A DNA stretch of 64,000 nucleotides from Varroa destructor (taxonomy: Eukaryota; Arthropoda; Arachnida; Mesostigmata; Varroidae), in contig NW_019211458.1 of NCBI RefSeq assembly GCF_002443255.2, positions 23,625,325 to 23,689,324 of the forward strand. Direction: 5' to 3'. Below the pieces are notes generated by a model. It searched no databases. It was not told the origin of the DNA and was given only the letters and a program-made list of their open reading frames with translations. Below are positions 12,701 to 22,376 of this stretch, in pieces (the first letter of the stretch is position 1; the number at the start of each line of letters is the position of its first letter). Made by a program: the position numbers and the translations under genes.

Positions 12701-15700
12701 CAATTCTAAATAGCGCTTCTTTGAGTTAGTTTAAGGAAGATGATGTAGTAGCTTACAAAACATGTTTATGATACAAGAAATTTAAGTTTGCTATTTTCAA
12801 ATACATTTTGTTAATTGTTCGTTATCAGCTATCGTGGATTTATCATGAATACAAATACAAACAACCAATTGATTATTTTAGAGAACAGAAAGCACCGTTC
12901 GAAAATACGACTGTAATAAAGTGTATATCCGCTTCCATTGTTCGGAGCTGTATTTCATTTAGACTGTTCTCATTTTTTTTCTAATGATATCTTAAGACTT
13001 TTTACAGTGGTTTGTCACTAAAAGAAATCAAGCAACATCAGTAGAGATCAGACAATTGAACGTCACTTGTTGTTGTGGAGCTTTTTGATTTGTTTTCGAT
13101 AAAAAACAACACAGACAAAATTCAACGAAAGCAAAATTTTCGCCGGAAACCAATGGTAGTTTCGCGTTCATAGCCTGTACACAAAGACGATCCGCTGAGC
13201 ATCTTCAACAATGGTTGAATTCGAAATCGATGAACACTAAACAATAGCAAATTGATAGTATTTCCTTCATTTCGGCTTGTCTATCGTGTGCGTACTGCTT
13301 ATGCTTGCTAAGAGCAATCGTTGGTTTTACTACTTCGCGCACAGTATTTTTAACCGGACAGATTTTTTGCTTGATACCACTTCATCAGCGAGCTCCCAAC
13401 GAAGACAGTCCCAGGCCTATGTATCGGTAAGGGAAATGAGGTGTGGCGTTTTTTATCATTTTTATTGTGTGTGACATACGCGGAGCGTCCAGGATCTATT
13501 GAGGCATGTACACTACATGTACAAAAAAAGAGCCAATTTGCTTGCCAACAAAATCATATACTTAGTATGGTGGAAGCAGGAAGTTTGTTTTGCGAGTTTA
13601 GACGAAAACTAACTATAAGCTAATATTTTTCTAGCTGACGAATCGCAATCAAATTCTAAGTTTATTTGCTCGCCCGAAGTCTACGATCGGTTTGTCGTAT
13701 TCCGAATAGGCGCACAGTTGCTGAAAGGACAGAAGCAAAAGTGCCCTCCACCAATTCAAAAACTAACTGGAAACCTGTAAAAATATAAGTTTGAGGCAAT
13801 GTCCCATTTTGGTCGCCAAATTTCTCGAATAGATCTCGACAGACTCAAAAGCTGCTTCGCCTTTTAAAGAATAACTAATAAGATTGACAGAGGGTGGTGT
13901 ATTGACTAATAAGCAGTACAAAAGCCTATTTATGTTTTTGTGTGTCGATTATCATCGCCTCGATTTTGCGGAACTACATTGCAGGTCTCGCGTTATCGAA
14001 ACCAGACGGAGGCTCCTAAGCCTTCTCAAACACGGTGCTATATTTTCGATTCTGGTACGAAATCAAATTTCTAGACAGCGTCCACGTTTTTATTGTTATA
14101 TCCAGCGAAAGGGACATCGTATCCATAGAATTCTTTCAGGAGGGCTTATATTTTGCCAAGTTTCTCCGAATGCTACTAAAGTCGCGGGTGGTTCCTGGGT
14201 TCACTGATAGTTCGTCGATGAGACGGTGCACCAAGTTATAGCAGCATATTAGACGTAGTGTAAAATAAAGACTAATAAATAGTAAAATAAAAACTCCTTT
14301 GCAGCCCACAATTGATTCGTTACGTTGGCATAGATACAACTGAGCGGAAACGTAGACACAGGTACGTCGACACTCGAACAGTTGCCGTTTAGCTCAGACT
14401 CCGATCCGAAATGCGGACGACAGCTACATCGAATAAACTCCTAATGGCAAAGATTTTCTTGTCAATAAAACATTTGCTTTTTCCCGTTTAGATGCAGCTT
14501 AAAAGTATGTAAAATAAATAATGTCTAATTTTATCGCAGATATGCTATAATATGCATCAATTTTCCGTTTGCAGCCAAGCGGCATAGGGACGCGGCTGTG
14601 GTCAACGTATACCGTTAAAGAAAAACTGGTAACAGAGCGATAGTCGACTGTAATTATCATTGCACACATTGCTGGAAGCTGCAGCATCTCGAAACGCCTA
14701 GCAAAGGCAAGAACGTATCTATTTAGAATATCAACAAGTTTCGTGAGATTTTTATTATTCTTTCCCTTTTATACAAGCATTCCTCTTCGTTCTTCAGCTA
14801 ACGGCCTTCTATAGCTCTACGCGTATAAGTACTTAGAGCCAAAGAATGGGTCTCAAACCCTAGCTTATCGTCGTATCGGCCCACTGCAAACTACTGGTAT
14901 GCATCCTGCTTCTGTCGCCGGCTTGCAATATTCCATACAACTCTAGGAACTGCTGATAACATAACGCATTCATTGTGGGGTATGTCCGTGTGTTTAAACA
15001 ACGTGAGTTATGTCTTATTCAACGATAGCTGTAGAAAAAGTACTCAACCTAACGACAGTCTTCTGCTTCTCCTGTTGCTCTTCCTAATCAGTTGGTTCAG
15101 GCTGGTCATCACATCGAGTCATCGTTGCTCCTCACCGGACACAGAGTGAATAAACGGACAATACAAGCAGTATCATATGTACGTATATTGTGCGTGAGTT
15201 CATACTTCCGAGACCGACGACAACAAACGCGTACTACATATCTGATCTGTTTAGGCCTTCGCAAATCAGCACACGTCTGCGGGGTTATGGCAACAGGACC
15301 CCAGTGATTTCAATGGCAACTGCCGTTGAAGCAGCAGTAGCTGACGGGCCCGTTCACGCTCATCGCTGTTAGTGGTCAACAGTGACATACGAGCACCAAC
15401 GACCGCTCAATACTGCTGGATCGCTTCAGCATCGCATGTAAACATCTCGATATATTGGGCTATCGACAGTTTTTCTAGCTAGATAGCTTTAAAAATCACG
15501 TATTTTCAGTAACATCAGCGTCGGTGCCATTCGGGAATGTAGATTCGGCAGTAATAAACGTGTTAATGTTCCTTATTCAGGCACAAAAAGTGCCTCCAAT
15601 GTAAGTGTAGTCTATGTAAAAATTAGCTAATTTTATCACGTTAACCGCATATACGCTACCCGGACAGAACCTGCTTTTATGGTCAAGATGCGCTATCGGC

Positions 15701-18700
15701 ATAAAATGTCTTTATGGTGTTCGTTCTCAAAATTTCGATACTTTTAGTACTGGTTAACCGGTAGCGGAAAAAACTGGTGAGAGAACTCACCAAGGCCGAC
15801 ACGTGAGAAACGATTATATCACCAAGAAATGGCACATCTGTTACCAAACAGTTGTAAGCCATATCGGTAAGTTGGCTACCAGAAAAAAACTGATTGTTTG
15901 CTTGTCACACAATTAGGCGTTAAATAGATTTATATGATCGTATTTATATCTGTGAAATTCTACATGAACACAATGAATCGTTCCTGAGGCAGTTTGTCAC
16001 AGATGATAAAGAATAAACCACTTACAATGACAATAAGTAGATATCCCCTCTAATCTGTCACAGTGGCCAGGCTAACGTTAAAAAGGCTGATTTGATGTGT
16101 TTACATTATGAGTTGCTAGCAGAATGGTTGACTTGGACCCCTGCCGTCAGGGGTACAATACGCCATTGAAAAATTCGGCTAAAGCTGGAAAATAGAAAAA
16201 AAATATCGTTTTCTTACATAATAATGCCGGATCACATATATCTATGTTTAGTTTTCCGGCAAAAACTGAGGCAGCTTTGATGGAAAACTTTCGTGCGTCC
16301 GCCTTATAATTCGAACCTTGTACCTTCGGATTATCATTTACTTTGGTTTCTGCCGAACTCCATTAATGGTCTTAATTCAGTTTCGCTGGGCAAATGCAAA
16401 GATGAATAGTTAAAATTTTTTACTCAGAAGCCAAAAAAGTTCTATAATGATGAGAGTATGGTGTTACCAGAAAAGAGGCAGACGGTTATCGATCGCGGCG
16501 GCATCTAGTTAGGTTAAAAGGTATAATTTTCAAAAATAGAAAATGTTTGCTTTAATTTTGGCTTGAAGGTGGTCCACACTTTTTTGACACCTATATATTT
16601 ATACATTTCTCAAAAGTGACGACGGCAACAACACCAGCAGCAGTAGCATCAGGGGGATCCGATGAATGTCATTTACCCACTATCAAAAATCAGTTGCTCA
16701 CAACAACGTTTCGTGGCGATCTCCGACTTCCGACACTGATTAGCGAGGCAGAGAGGCCACTCTGAGGAACAGCCAGTGTCCCTGATTCTTTTCTGTCTGG
16801 CAACGATGACTTGTGCCCCTTGCAGCCGTTATTACGATATACGAAAATAGATATCGACAACAGAAATAATTAGAACGGCTGAATCAGCGACTGATGAAAA
16901 CTGTTTGATAATCGCAGGACTCCTTATCACAATATTGACCATTTATCTATACTGGCGATAAAAGTCACAGTAGGGAAATTAGAAATGATGGGGAAATACA
17001 ATGGCCTGGTTAAACATATGCTTACGCGTACCTTTTTGCACATGTGATACATTTATAAAAAAAAAAAAATCATAAAATTACTTCGATAGCGGAAAATTCG
17101 ATAGCGTTTCGAATTATTGAATGCATAGGAAAAATGAGGCCTAGTTAGACCTTTTTTCTTTTAGCTAGTTTAGATTTATAGATATAATAATGTATGATAA
17201 TGATTTACAACGTTTCAGATTTGAATGCTATTGAACTTTCAGAATTTTTTAAAGGTGCACACGGGCATACAGTTTATGCAATCTGCATGACTGGGTCCTT
17301 TGTCCAAATTTTAAAATTTGGGCGGGCTGTGTTGTTCATATTTCGTCAACAATTTATTGAACGATGGAGAAATAGAATAAACAGCTCATCCTTCTACCAC
17401 AGTTTTACCTGTCACAAATCAGAGCCAAACAGAAAGCAAATTACATTTTATGAAAATCGTTACATTGAAGCATATTACATGATCATTCGGGAAGTTTTAT
17501 GGGTCACTTTATTACAAGCATATCTGAAACCGAATATAGCCGATGCTAACTTAAGTTCGCAAAAGCAACTTAGCTTAGCAGAGATGTATATTTATGTGTT
17601 CGTACAAGTCATCAAACGTTGTATCCCTATATGTTTTTGACAGAAATTTTTCATTCAGATACCACAGTAATTTTAACATACGCATTAATGATGGTAATAA
17701 AAATGGTAAAAGTAATTATTTATACAAGAGTCATACATAATCACGATGCCCCTACAGATTTCAGTGTGACGAAGTCGACTCCACCCTATTTTTCTAGCAA
17801 AACGCAAATTCTAGACCATTCAAAATCCAGCGCAGTAAAATTTCATATAGATCTAACATTTAACATACTTTAATTGGCAATAAATGACTATAAAACACCG
17901 TCTAACAATTTACTGGATCCCCTCAAAATAAAAAATATTTTCCCTTCAACTTTACGAAATATCCGACTAAATCACGTGTGACTGGTGTGACTATATAAGA
18001 CAACGAAAATTCCAGCTGGATCAACTCTGAAACTAGTGATGGAAATAGCTGACATCTTCAAGAACACTGGAAGTAGCGATTCAGCAAAGCTTCAGGGTAA
18101 AAGGTAACCAGTTTTTGCCCTATCGCTGGATTTTTATCTCATATCAGATTTTTTTTTATCACTTTTTTTTACTTGAACAGGTCCTACCTGTTAAAGTATA
18201 GCATCGAACACCTACTCGCACTAGGAGTTTAACCAAAATGTCGCTGTCGGGTTTTTCAACAGACATATGATGAAACAACATGGCAACCATACAAGCACCT
18301 AGCAACCTTATTAATAATCCTCAATTCCTTATATAGCTTATTTTTTTTTTACTTCCCTGATTATTCATTTCTATTGCCAACGTTGACGTTTGAACCAACG
18401 TGATTGAGGCCCTAACATACCTACAGCGGTCCTCGAAGTTCATTCTATCTAACAGGTACATAACAAAGGGTGCTGTACGTTGAATCTAGCTTTATTTATT
18501 TATTTATTTATTGAGCTGACAAATATAGCATCAAAATCGAATGCAGAAAGGATATCGTAAATACAGTTTTTCTATAGCCATAATTTGTCAAACCTGTGTT
18601 AACTTTATTGCAATTTGCCTACTAAATATATTTAATAAAAAAAAAAATCTATTAGCAGTCTAATTAAATAATTAAAAAATTCATTAGCGAAACGTCGAAT

Positions 18701-20528
18701 TTAAAAAAAAAAATGCTTAATTTATAGCTACGGGGTACTCACCGAAAACTTTTTGCACCAAATTGATATCCATTGAATGTTTCGAACGCTTTTGTTACCA
18801 GGTAAACGAAGTATAAGATCCTTATTCCGGTATTGGCCGAGCTTTGTAAGGGATCCGCGCTCGTTGGGTATGATGAAACCGCTTCCATCAGTCTTTTGTG
18901 AGGTGCCCGCCCAGAAGTAGGCATCTAAACTCCACACAAATCAACAATGACCACATAAATCGATGAACATAACACTACAGAATATCACTGTTATAATTAC
19001 AATACGATCATTATCGACAGCAGATCATCACACGTCGGCTTAAAAAAAGGCCTGTTTGACGCTATCTGTTAACCTGCGTGAAGTTACTGCTTTCGCTTGA
19101 AACAAACCGCGAGTAAAAGCCGAGAATATAGTGAAGTTCTAAGAACTGGGACCGGATAATGCTACATTGTATACGAAGCGCGTAGGCAAACGGCGTCCAG
19201 TCAGTAGACCACAAACCTGCACCCCCCCCCCCCCCCACATTGACACATACATACGTATATGTACATATATGCACTTGTTTCTCTATAGTTAGCTTTCCGT
19301 TAAACTGTATACCTTTTAATGGCAGTACTAACAATTAGGGGGTGAAATGAATCATCAGGTTTAATTATTTGTTTTGGCCGCAGCAGTAGTCGCCTCTGGT
19401 GGCGAGCGAAGCCAGCTGACCACCTCACTGTAGATCATATCATGGCCAGTCAAACTATATATGTGTTACATACTCTTATATATTATGCGAAATGGAACGG
19501 TTTAGCGGATCTCTGCAGAAAGAAACAGTTATACAAAATGATACCCCTTGACTAACTGCTACTGCCGTGTCTTCGCCGTACATATTTTGTGACCATAAGG
19601 GTACATAGTGAACATGCTGTGAATAGACTTTCTAAGAGTAAATAATGAAGACGAGCATTATTATCTAAATAAAAACGGACAAAAGCAGGAATCAAGCAGA
19701 CCAGTGGTCGATTGACGCTGGACAAGGATAGATAACCAGTTGAAACAGCGTCGTTCCTTGTGGCATCGATAAGTGGTATGCAGTTTATACCCCATTTTAC
19801 CAGGGGTTTACACGCGGCATCTTTTTAATGCATATGGTAATGTATGTGGCAGATTAGAGAAAACGACAGTGACAACTGTAATGATGAGAGGTACTATTAA
19901 CTGCTGGCCTATGTCGGTTTATCAGTGCTTTCAGTTGTCGCTGATTGGACCTCGGACAATGAGATAATTGGTCCGTCTCCCGATCAGTTGACCACTAGCA
20001 TATGGGTAGCCGTGATGTTTCTGGAGAAAGTCCGCTATGGATATTTGGACCAAATGCATCGCTAAGTCAAGAGTACAATGAAAAGACTGAGTGGAGTAGG
20101 AACAAACTATATTAAGCAAAGTTGATGGAGTTTAACCTGGATACAAAGCTCGTATATGCAATTGTGTGCTTACATTAGTAAGCAGCAAAGTGTATTGATG
20201 GGTACTAGATAATTGTTGGGCGAATGACAAATCAAATTCCTTACTAGTTAATAAGCCTTATCATGGAAGTATATAATTATCACAGTTTTTATCTAGAAAA
20301 CCCCGGGTATAGTTTGAATATTTCGGAAGATCGAAATGACCCGTTTACGCGTATTGATCTCATACCACTCACCTGGTCCCTGCCCATCATAACTGAAGCC
20401 TTTAAGGAAAAGCGTTTTGTCGTCTACAACAAACACTTCTCCGGCTACGTCGTGAAAATACTGCGTTAATTTGCCGATCCTTACGCCATAATATGGCTGT
20501 GACGAAGGAGAGTGCGGTAGTAGTTGAC
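3195..20528 (-). CDS. Skeletor: Skeletor-like protein (DM13-DM13-DOMON-plastocyanin-like), 13 exons, 5' end missing
   Basis: Coding segments in transcript order: 20528-20373, 18924-18743, 12482-12317, 11725-11653, 9066-8880, 7457-7262, 6938-6799, 6488-6362, 6023-5808, 5440-5121, 4932-4872, 4561-4392, 3986-3195. All introns are GT-AG and phases match at each junction, giving 927 residues and a TAA stop. Domains: DM13 at about 12-112 (DAYFWAG motif), DM13 at about 125-240 (AAYWWVSKGE), DOMON at about 285-435, plastocyanin-like at about 490-680 (GHVGWGIAWYINGLMIPE, HPFYITSDP, CYTHRHLGWKIHV), then a basic, Pro-rich tail. This order is shared by Skeletor and Knickkopf proteins. I prefer Skeletor because the tail is long and has no terminal hydrophobic GPI signal. 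The known family acts in cuticle/chitin organisation (Knickkopf) or is reported in a spindle matrix (Skeletor); the role here is inference. The first recovered exon starts inside a codon, so a signal-peptide exon lies further upstream. Confidence 0.9.
4392..4561 (-). CDS. Skeletor: Skeletor-like exon 12: plastocyanin-like domain, middle
   Basis: The acceptor is ccctaccacag and the donor TACCAG|gtacta. It gives K-GRLCNYEYPFKRTELPDD, then LEIKCQEGRPAYLQW and TPDQFTPDLVYYQ. The last run leads straight into the Cys-His motif of the next exon. Plus-strand frames over this stretch are shadows. Confidence 0.9.
4872..4932 (-). CDS. Skeletor: Skeletor-like exon 11: short plastocyanin-like exon (61 bases)
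   Basis: The acceptor is cgtatttcag and the donor GCTA|gtacgt. It gives TEKVFAGVSFDRSGRATPTA, which fits between HKSQAERR of exon 10 and GRLC of exon 12 exactly as in family members. Entry phase 0 and exit phase 1 match. Confidence 0.88.
5121..5440 (-). CDS. Skeletor: Skeletor-like exon 10: first part of plastocyanin-like domain
   Basis: The acceptor is ttacgcgcag and the donor CGTAGG|gtgagc. Landmarks in order are HAWVIPPVACPADNKFYAQ, GPAGGKKGYQAITGHV, GWGIAWYINGLMIPE and HPFYITSDPTGGYEHK. This block is among the most conserved parts of Skeletor/Knickkopf proteins. The His of HPFYI (about residue 566) is the candidate first copper-type ligand of the cupredoxin fold. Confidence 0.94.
5808..6023 (-). 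CDS. Skeletor: Skeletor-like exon 9: end of DOMON domain and linker
   Basis: The acceptor is ggtgttcacag and the donor CAAC|gttagt. It reads DEKYDQHVYSDGPQAIVWAL, then GPINGKGEVSYHKL and FARAPQWNCPKPDD. The AIVWALGP strand closes the DOMON fold. The rest is a conserved linker towards the plastocyanin-like domain. Confidence 0.92.
6362..6488 (-). CDS. Skeletor: Skeletor-like exon 8: DOMON domain, cysteine pair
   Basis: The acceptor is tttcatcag and the donor GCTT|gtaagt. It starts CVGKRGACPDIKQRGARDSV, with two cysteines six residues apart that could pair. It then gives VLNTAFVNGYHMITYKRP, the late DOMON strands. It enters in phase 0 and leaves in phase 1. Confidence 0.92.
6799..6938 (-). CDS. 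Skeletor: Skeletor-like exon 7: DOMON domain core
   Basis: The acceptor is gcaatttcag and the donor GAACAG|gtacgt. It reads D-VGEYMAFGLSMDDTKTRM, then GSDAVVTWIDHQGRGHAVDY. The MAFGLS, GSDAVV and DYYL elements are classic DOMON features (the W-x-A-x-G-h-S type motif and the G-D-h-h-h strand). Confidence 0.93.
7262..7457 (-). CDS. Skeletor: Skeletor-like exon 6: linker and start of DOMON domain
   Basis: The acceptor is ttgttgtag and the donor GTTG|gtcagt. A polar, Ser-rich linker (SALGDRVASLSPARS through DESSDSSQ) leads into LNCEILHDPMGFELRWIM and EVIMQLVGRV, the first strands of the DOMON beta-sandwich. It enters in phase 0 and leaves in phase 1. Confidence 0.9.
7458..8879. other. Intron 5 of the Skeletor-like gene
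   Basis: Non-coding between exons 5 and 6. It contains the inverted repeat at 7670-7707 and several T tracts; I see nothing else. Confidence 0.8.
7670..7707. repeat. Inverted repeat in intron 5
   Basis: Twelve-base arms gtaactaggtag (7670-7681) and ctacctagttac (7696-7707) pair perfectly. The 14-base interior contains a further palindrome cccatggg. Confidence 0.85.
8880..9066 (-). CDS. Skeletor: Skeletor-like exon 5: end of DM13 domain 2
   Basis: The acceptor is tggttgcag and the donor ATAGAG|gtgcgt. It reads RDPLPRYTGKTVVINLP, then YDFDRFGIYCELADVDFG and SIKIPHNVKVPP, the C-terminal half of a DM13 domain and the strand after it. The single-base entry phase completes the codon left by exon 4. 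Confidence 0.92.
9067..11652. other. Intron 4 of the Skeletor-like gene
   Basis: Non-coding between exons 4 and 5, with a TA repeat at 9750-9777. A gtaagt-like donor on the minus strand at about 10458 has no open, in-phase exon behind it. Overlapping frames at 9950-10206 on both strands match nothing I know. Confidence 0.75.
9750..9777. repeat. (TA)n microsatellite
   Basis: Uninterrupted TA dinucleotides within intron 4 of the Skeletor-like gene. Confidence 0.95.
11653..11725 (-). CDS. Skeletor: Skeletor-like exon 4: core of DM13 domain 2 (73 bases)
   Basis: A short exon between acceptor tctttttag and donor GGAAG|gtttgt. It reads A-AYWWVSKGERNHRGG and then LRLADENG. The AYWW motif stands where DM13 usually has AYFW, and the L-A-D-E-N-G run matches the usual P-D-E-x-G. 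Phases 1 in and 2 out fit both neighbours. The donor is weaker than the others. Confidence 0.85.
11958..11983. repeat. (TA)n microsatellite
   Basis: Uninterrupted TA dinucleotides within intron 3 of the Skeletor-like gene. Confidence 0.95.
12317..12482 (-). CDS. Skeletor: Skeletor-like exon 3: DM13 linker and start of DM13 domain 2
   Basis: The acceptor is gattgtag and the donor CCAG|gtactg. It begins in phase 0 with ANFADLYLPRNLQIPKP, the strand that closes DM13 domain 1. It then opens the second domain with FLVPGVMYDGLGP, a close parallel of the end of exon 1. It lies behind an intron of about 6.3 kb. Confidence 0.9.
17194..17640 (+). CDS. Unrecognised intronic ORF, 148 codons, probably fortuitous
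   Basis: ATG to TGA on the strand opposite the host gene, inside intron 2. It is among the longest open frames in the window outside the known gene. The predicted protein has hydrophobic stretches and a basic centre (FRQQFIERWRNRI) but no motif I can name. A second frame overlaps its end (17619-17873), which argues for a stop-poor stretch rather than a gene. By rough estimate one frame of this length could arise by chance in 64 kb of such composition. Confidence 0.15.
   Translation: MIMIYNVSDLNAIELSEFFKGAHGHTVYAICMTGSFVQILKFGRAVLFIFRQQFIERWRNRINSSSFYHSFTCHKSEPNRKQITFYENRYIEAYYMIIREVLWVTLLQAYLKPNIADANLSSQKQLSLAEMYIYVFVQVIKRCIPICF
18491..18512. repeat. (TTTA)n microsatellite
   Basis: Five or so TTTA units in intron 2 of the Skeletor-like gene. 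Confidence 0.93.
18743..18924 (-). CDS. Skeletor: Skeletor-like exon 2: second half of DM13 domain 1
   Basis: The acceptor is gagtttag and the donor TCG|gtgagt. The split Asp codon joins exon 1 to give GQGP-DAYFWAG, the DM13 signature. It continues through IIPNERGSLTKLGQY and LILRLPGNK to ISIWCKKFS, the domain end. It ends on a full codon. Confidence 0.92.
18925..20372. other. Intron 1 of the recovered Skeletor-like gene
   Basis: Separates the two halves of DM13 domain 1. It contains a poly-C run at 19222-19236; no other feature recognised. Confidence 0.8.
19222..19236. repeat. Poly-C tract
   Basis: Fifteen consecutive C in intron 1 of the Skeletor-like gene. Confidence 0.95.
20373..20528 (-). 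CDS. Skeletor: Skeletor-like exon 1 of the recovered set: start of DM13 domain 1
   Basis: The acceptor is cctatag and the donor CCAG|gtgagt. It starts with two bases of a split codon and ends with one. The frame gives YYGVRIGKLTQYFHDVAGE and then FLKGFSYDGQGP, the typical first half of a DM13 domain. No Met or signal peptide is in this exon, so at least one coding exon precedes it. Confidence 0.9.
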
Positions 20529-22276
20529 CTATAGGAAAAGAAGTAAACTATTAGTTAATTAAAAACTGTTGACTAAGTAACGTTTTTTTAATATTTTTAC
20601 TAAATTTTTTTTTGATGATAAGTCGTTATGTTACGTATGCCCCGTCATTGATCAAATGATATATTCTGTATATATTGAAAAAAAAAAAGCTCAAGTAGAC
20701 GAACACTTCATCTTAGATTGTACGTATTTTTCTCTCAGCGTATATAATAAACGCTATGGAATTGCCTCACGAATGACTGAAGTAGAACGCTTTGACTGAA
20801 GTAGATGTACTTATAGGCATAAAATGATATATGGTGACTGTGGAGCATGGTGAATCGCAAACGCCTAAAAATACGAAATAGAGATTGGCTTTGCGATACA
20901 TATGTAACAAGTACGCAGGAGTAAATTATTTAAGTATAATATAATAGTTATAGTAACGAGTAAATTAATTATTAAAAATTATCAATTTTTGCAGGCCGAG
21001 TTGATTACTGCGACCTTCTCAAGTAATCGTTTTCACAAGCGTAAAACGAAAGAATGGTACTTTCTACATAAAGTTAACATCCAACATCTTTAGTCCGACT
21101 GGGTACTTATCTCTAGACGAATTTTTCCCAATTACATATTATACTCACCTCTCGTATTGTCGCCTTTACATACAGGTGGTTAAGGTTAGTTGTTTATGAA
21201 TGACTCGTAAAAAATTGATACTCGTTCGATTGGGCCTAGTGCCCTATGATTCCTGCTCACAGGCTCACCAATAACGGGGCACAGGACACGTAATGACAAC
21301 TGCATCATCTCTATTTCCGTACTGAGACATAATTTGGTGGGAAGGAACAGTCTTTTATAGGCTAGGGATGAAGACCAGTTCCTTACGGTCTGATAAGAAA
21401 ATTGTTTTCGGCAATATTTTTATTCAAATTAGACAGGAGCGAACATGCATAGGCAGCTATGAGGGTTTGGATTTGAAAAAGGCGCGAAATAATGTCCAGT
21501 AAAAATGATGGATTCGTAAACGTCAGTTGTCGTCTAAGGATCACTAGTTATAATCAATAATATTCCGATATGAAGCATTTCGAAGTTTCTAGCTTGTGGT
21601 GAAGCGAGCTAGCATGTCATATGAGGACTCACGATCTTTTCAACTATGCAAATTGAATGTGTGTACTGCGACCTCGACACTGGTGTTTAATGTAAATAAT
21701 TTGAAAACGATGACCTTTGTGCTTTTTACAATGGACGAACACATCGCTGACTTGTTGGGGCGGCACCTTACGATCATCGGCTTAATGTTATAGAACAGGA
21801 CCTGATACAAATCTCTGTGTATTTGATCTGCTCTGTTGTTACATTAACGGGTGGCCTTTGAGCTGCACCGTCAAAGCAAGTCGTCCATCTCAACCTGAGT
21901 TTGCAAGAAGGAAAAAATCGTTGCAATTCTTTCCCGCGTCAGTGAAGCTGAACTCCGTTACGGGCGGCCTCTGGAACTTCCGGTGCAGCACCACTGTCAT
22001 TGAGAGCACTGAAGTTCAAGAAGTAATCTGCATAACTTGGTAAATGACAAAACAACGAAGCGAGCATGAATCGCAGAAAATCTAGCGAGAACTCTAGAAT
22101 ATAGATAATAAAATCGAATGTACGCTTCCTTCGCCACATCTTTTTCCAACAACGTTGGTTGTCAGTGCAAATGTGCTGTGTGCGTATTTAGTACATATGA
22201 ATATTTGTCCAGTGCTTTTCTTCGGCATACATAGTATTCAGGCGTTTAACTCGAACCGCGAACTGGGCTCGACAAA
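20529..22276. other. Sequence upstream of the first recovered Skeletor-like exon
   Basis: Probably a further intron of the minus-strand gene. A minus-strand donor-like gtgagt lies near 21145, but the frame behind it is blocked by a stop in the phase required to join the DM13 exon. No other feature seen. Confidence 0.5.
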
Positions 22277-22376
22277 ATGGGAATGTTGACATCGTTGGTT
22301 ACGGACTACGTAGACAAGCGTCATGACGAGCATGAATTGAGCAAACAGTCGACGATCGGCGAATATATGACTAAAT
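22277..22376 (+). CDS. Candidate first coding exon of an unrecognised plus-strand gene
   Basis: The sequence acaaaATGG opens a frame of 33 codons and one base, closed by the strong donor T|gtaagtt. The peptide starts MGMLTSLVTDYVDKRHDEHE and continues with a charged, coding-like stretch ending GEYMTK. Read past the donor, the frame meets a stop within four codons, as expected at an exon edge. I do not recognise the protein. A phase-compatible hydrophobic exon lies at 28071-28130. If both are real the gene runs head-to-head with, or within the 5' part of, the Skeletor-like gene. Confidence 0.35.

Larger units (their letters stand above)
12483..18742. other. Intron 2 of the Skeletor-like gene (about 6.3 kb)
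   Basis: The largest intron recovered. It is AT-rich with homopolymer runs, a TTTA repeat at 18491-18512, a slightly GC-richer patch at about 15.05-15.45 kb, and one unrecognised plus-strand ORF at 17194-17640. No transposon ends or coding domains are visible. Confidence 0.7.

Noticed and set aside
21146..21250. Minus-strand gtgagt donor upstream of the first DM13 exon
   Set aside because: In the phase needed to join the DM13 exon the frame hits a stop 35 bases upstream with no acceptor or Met between.
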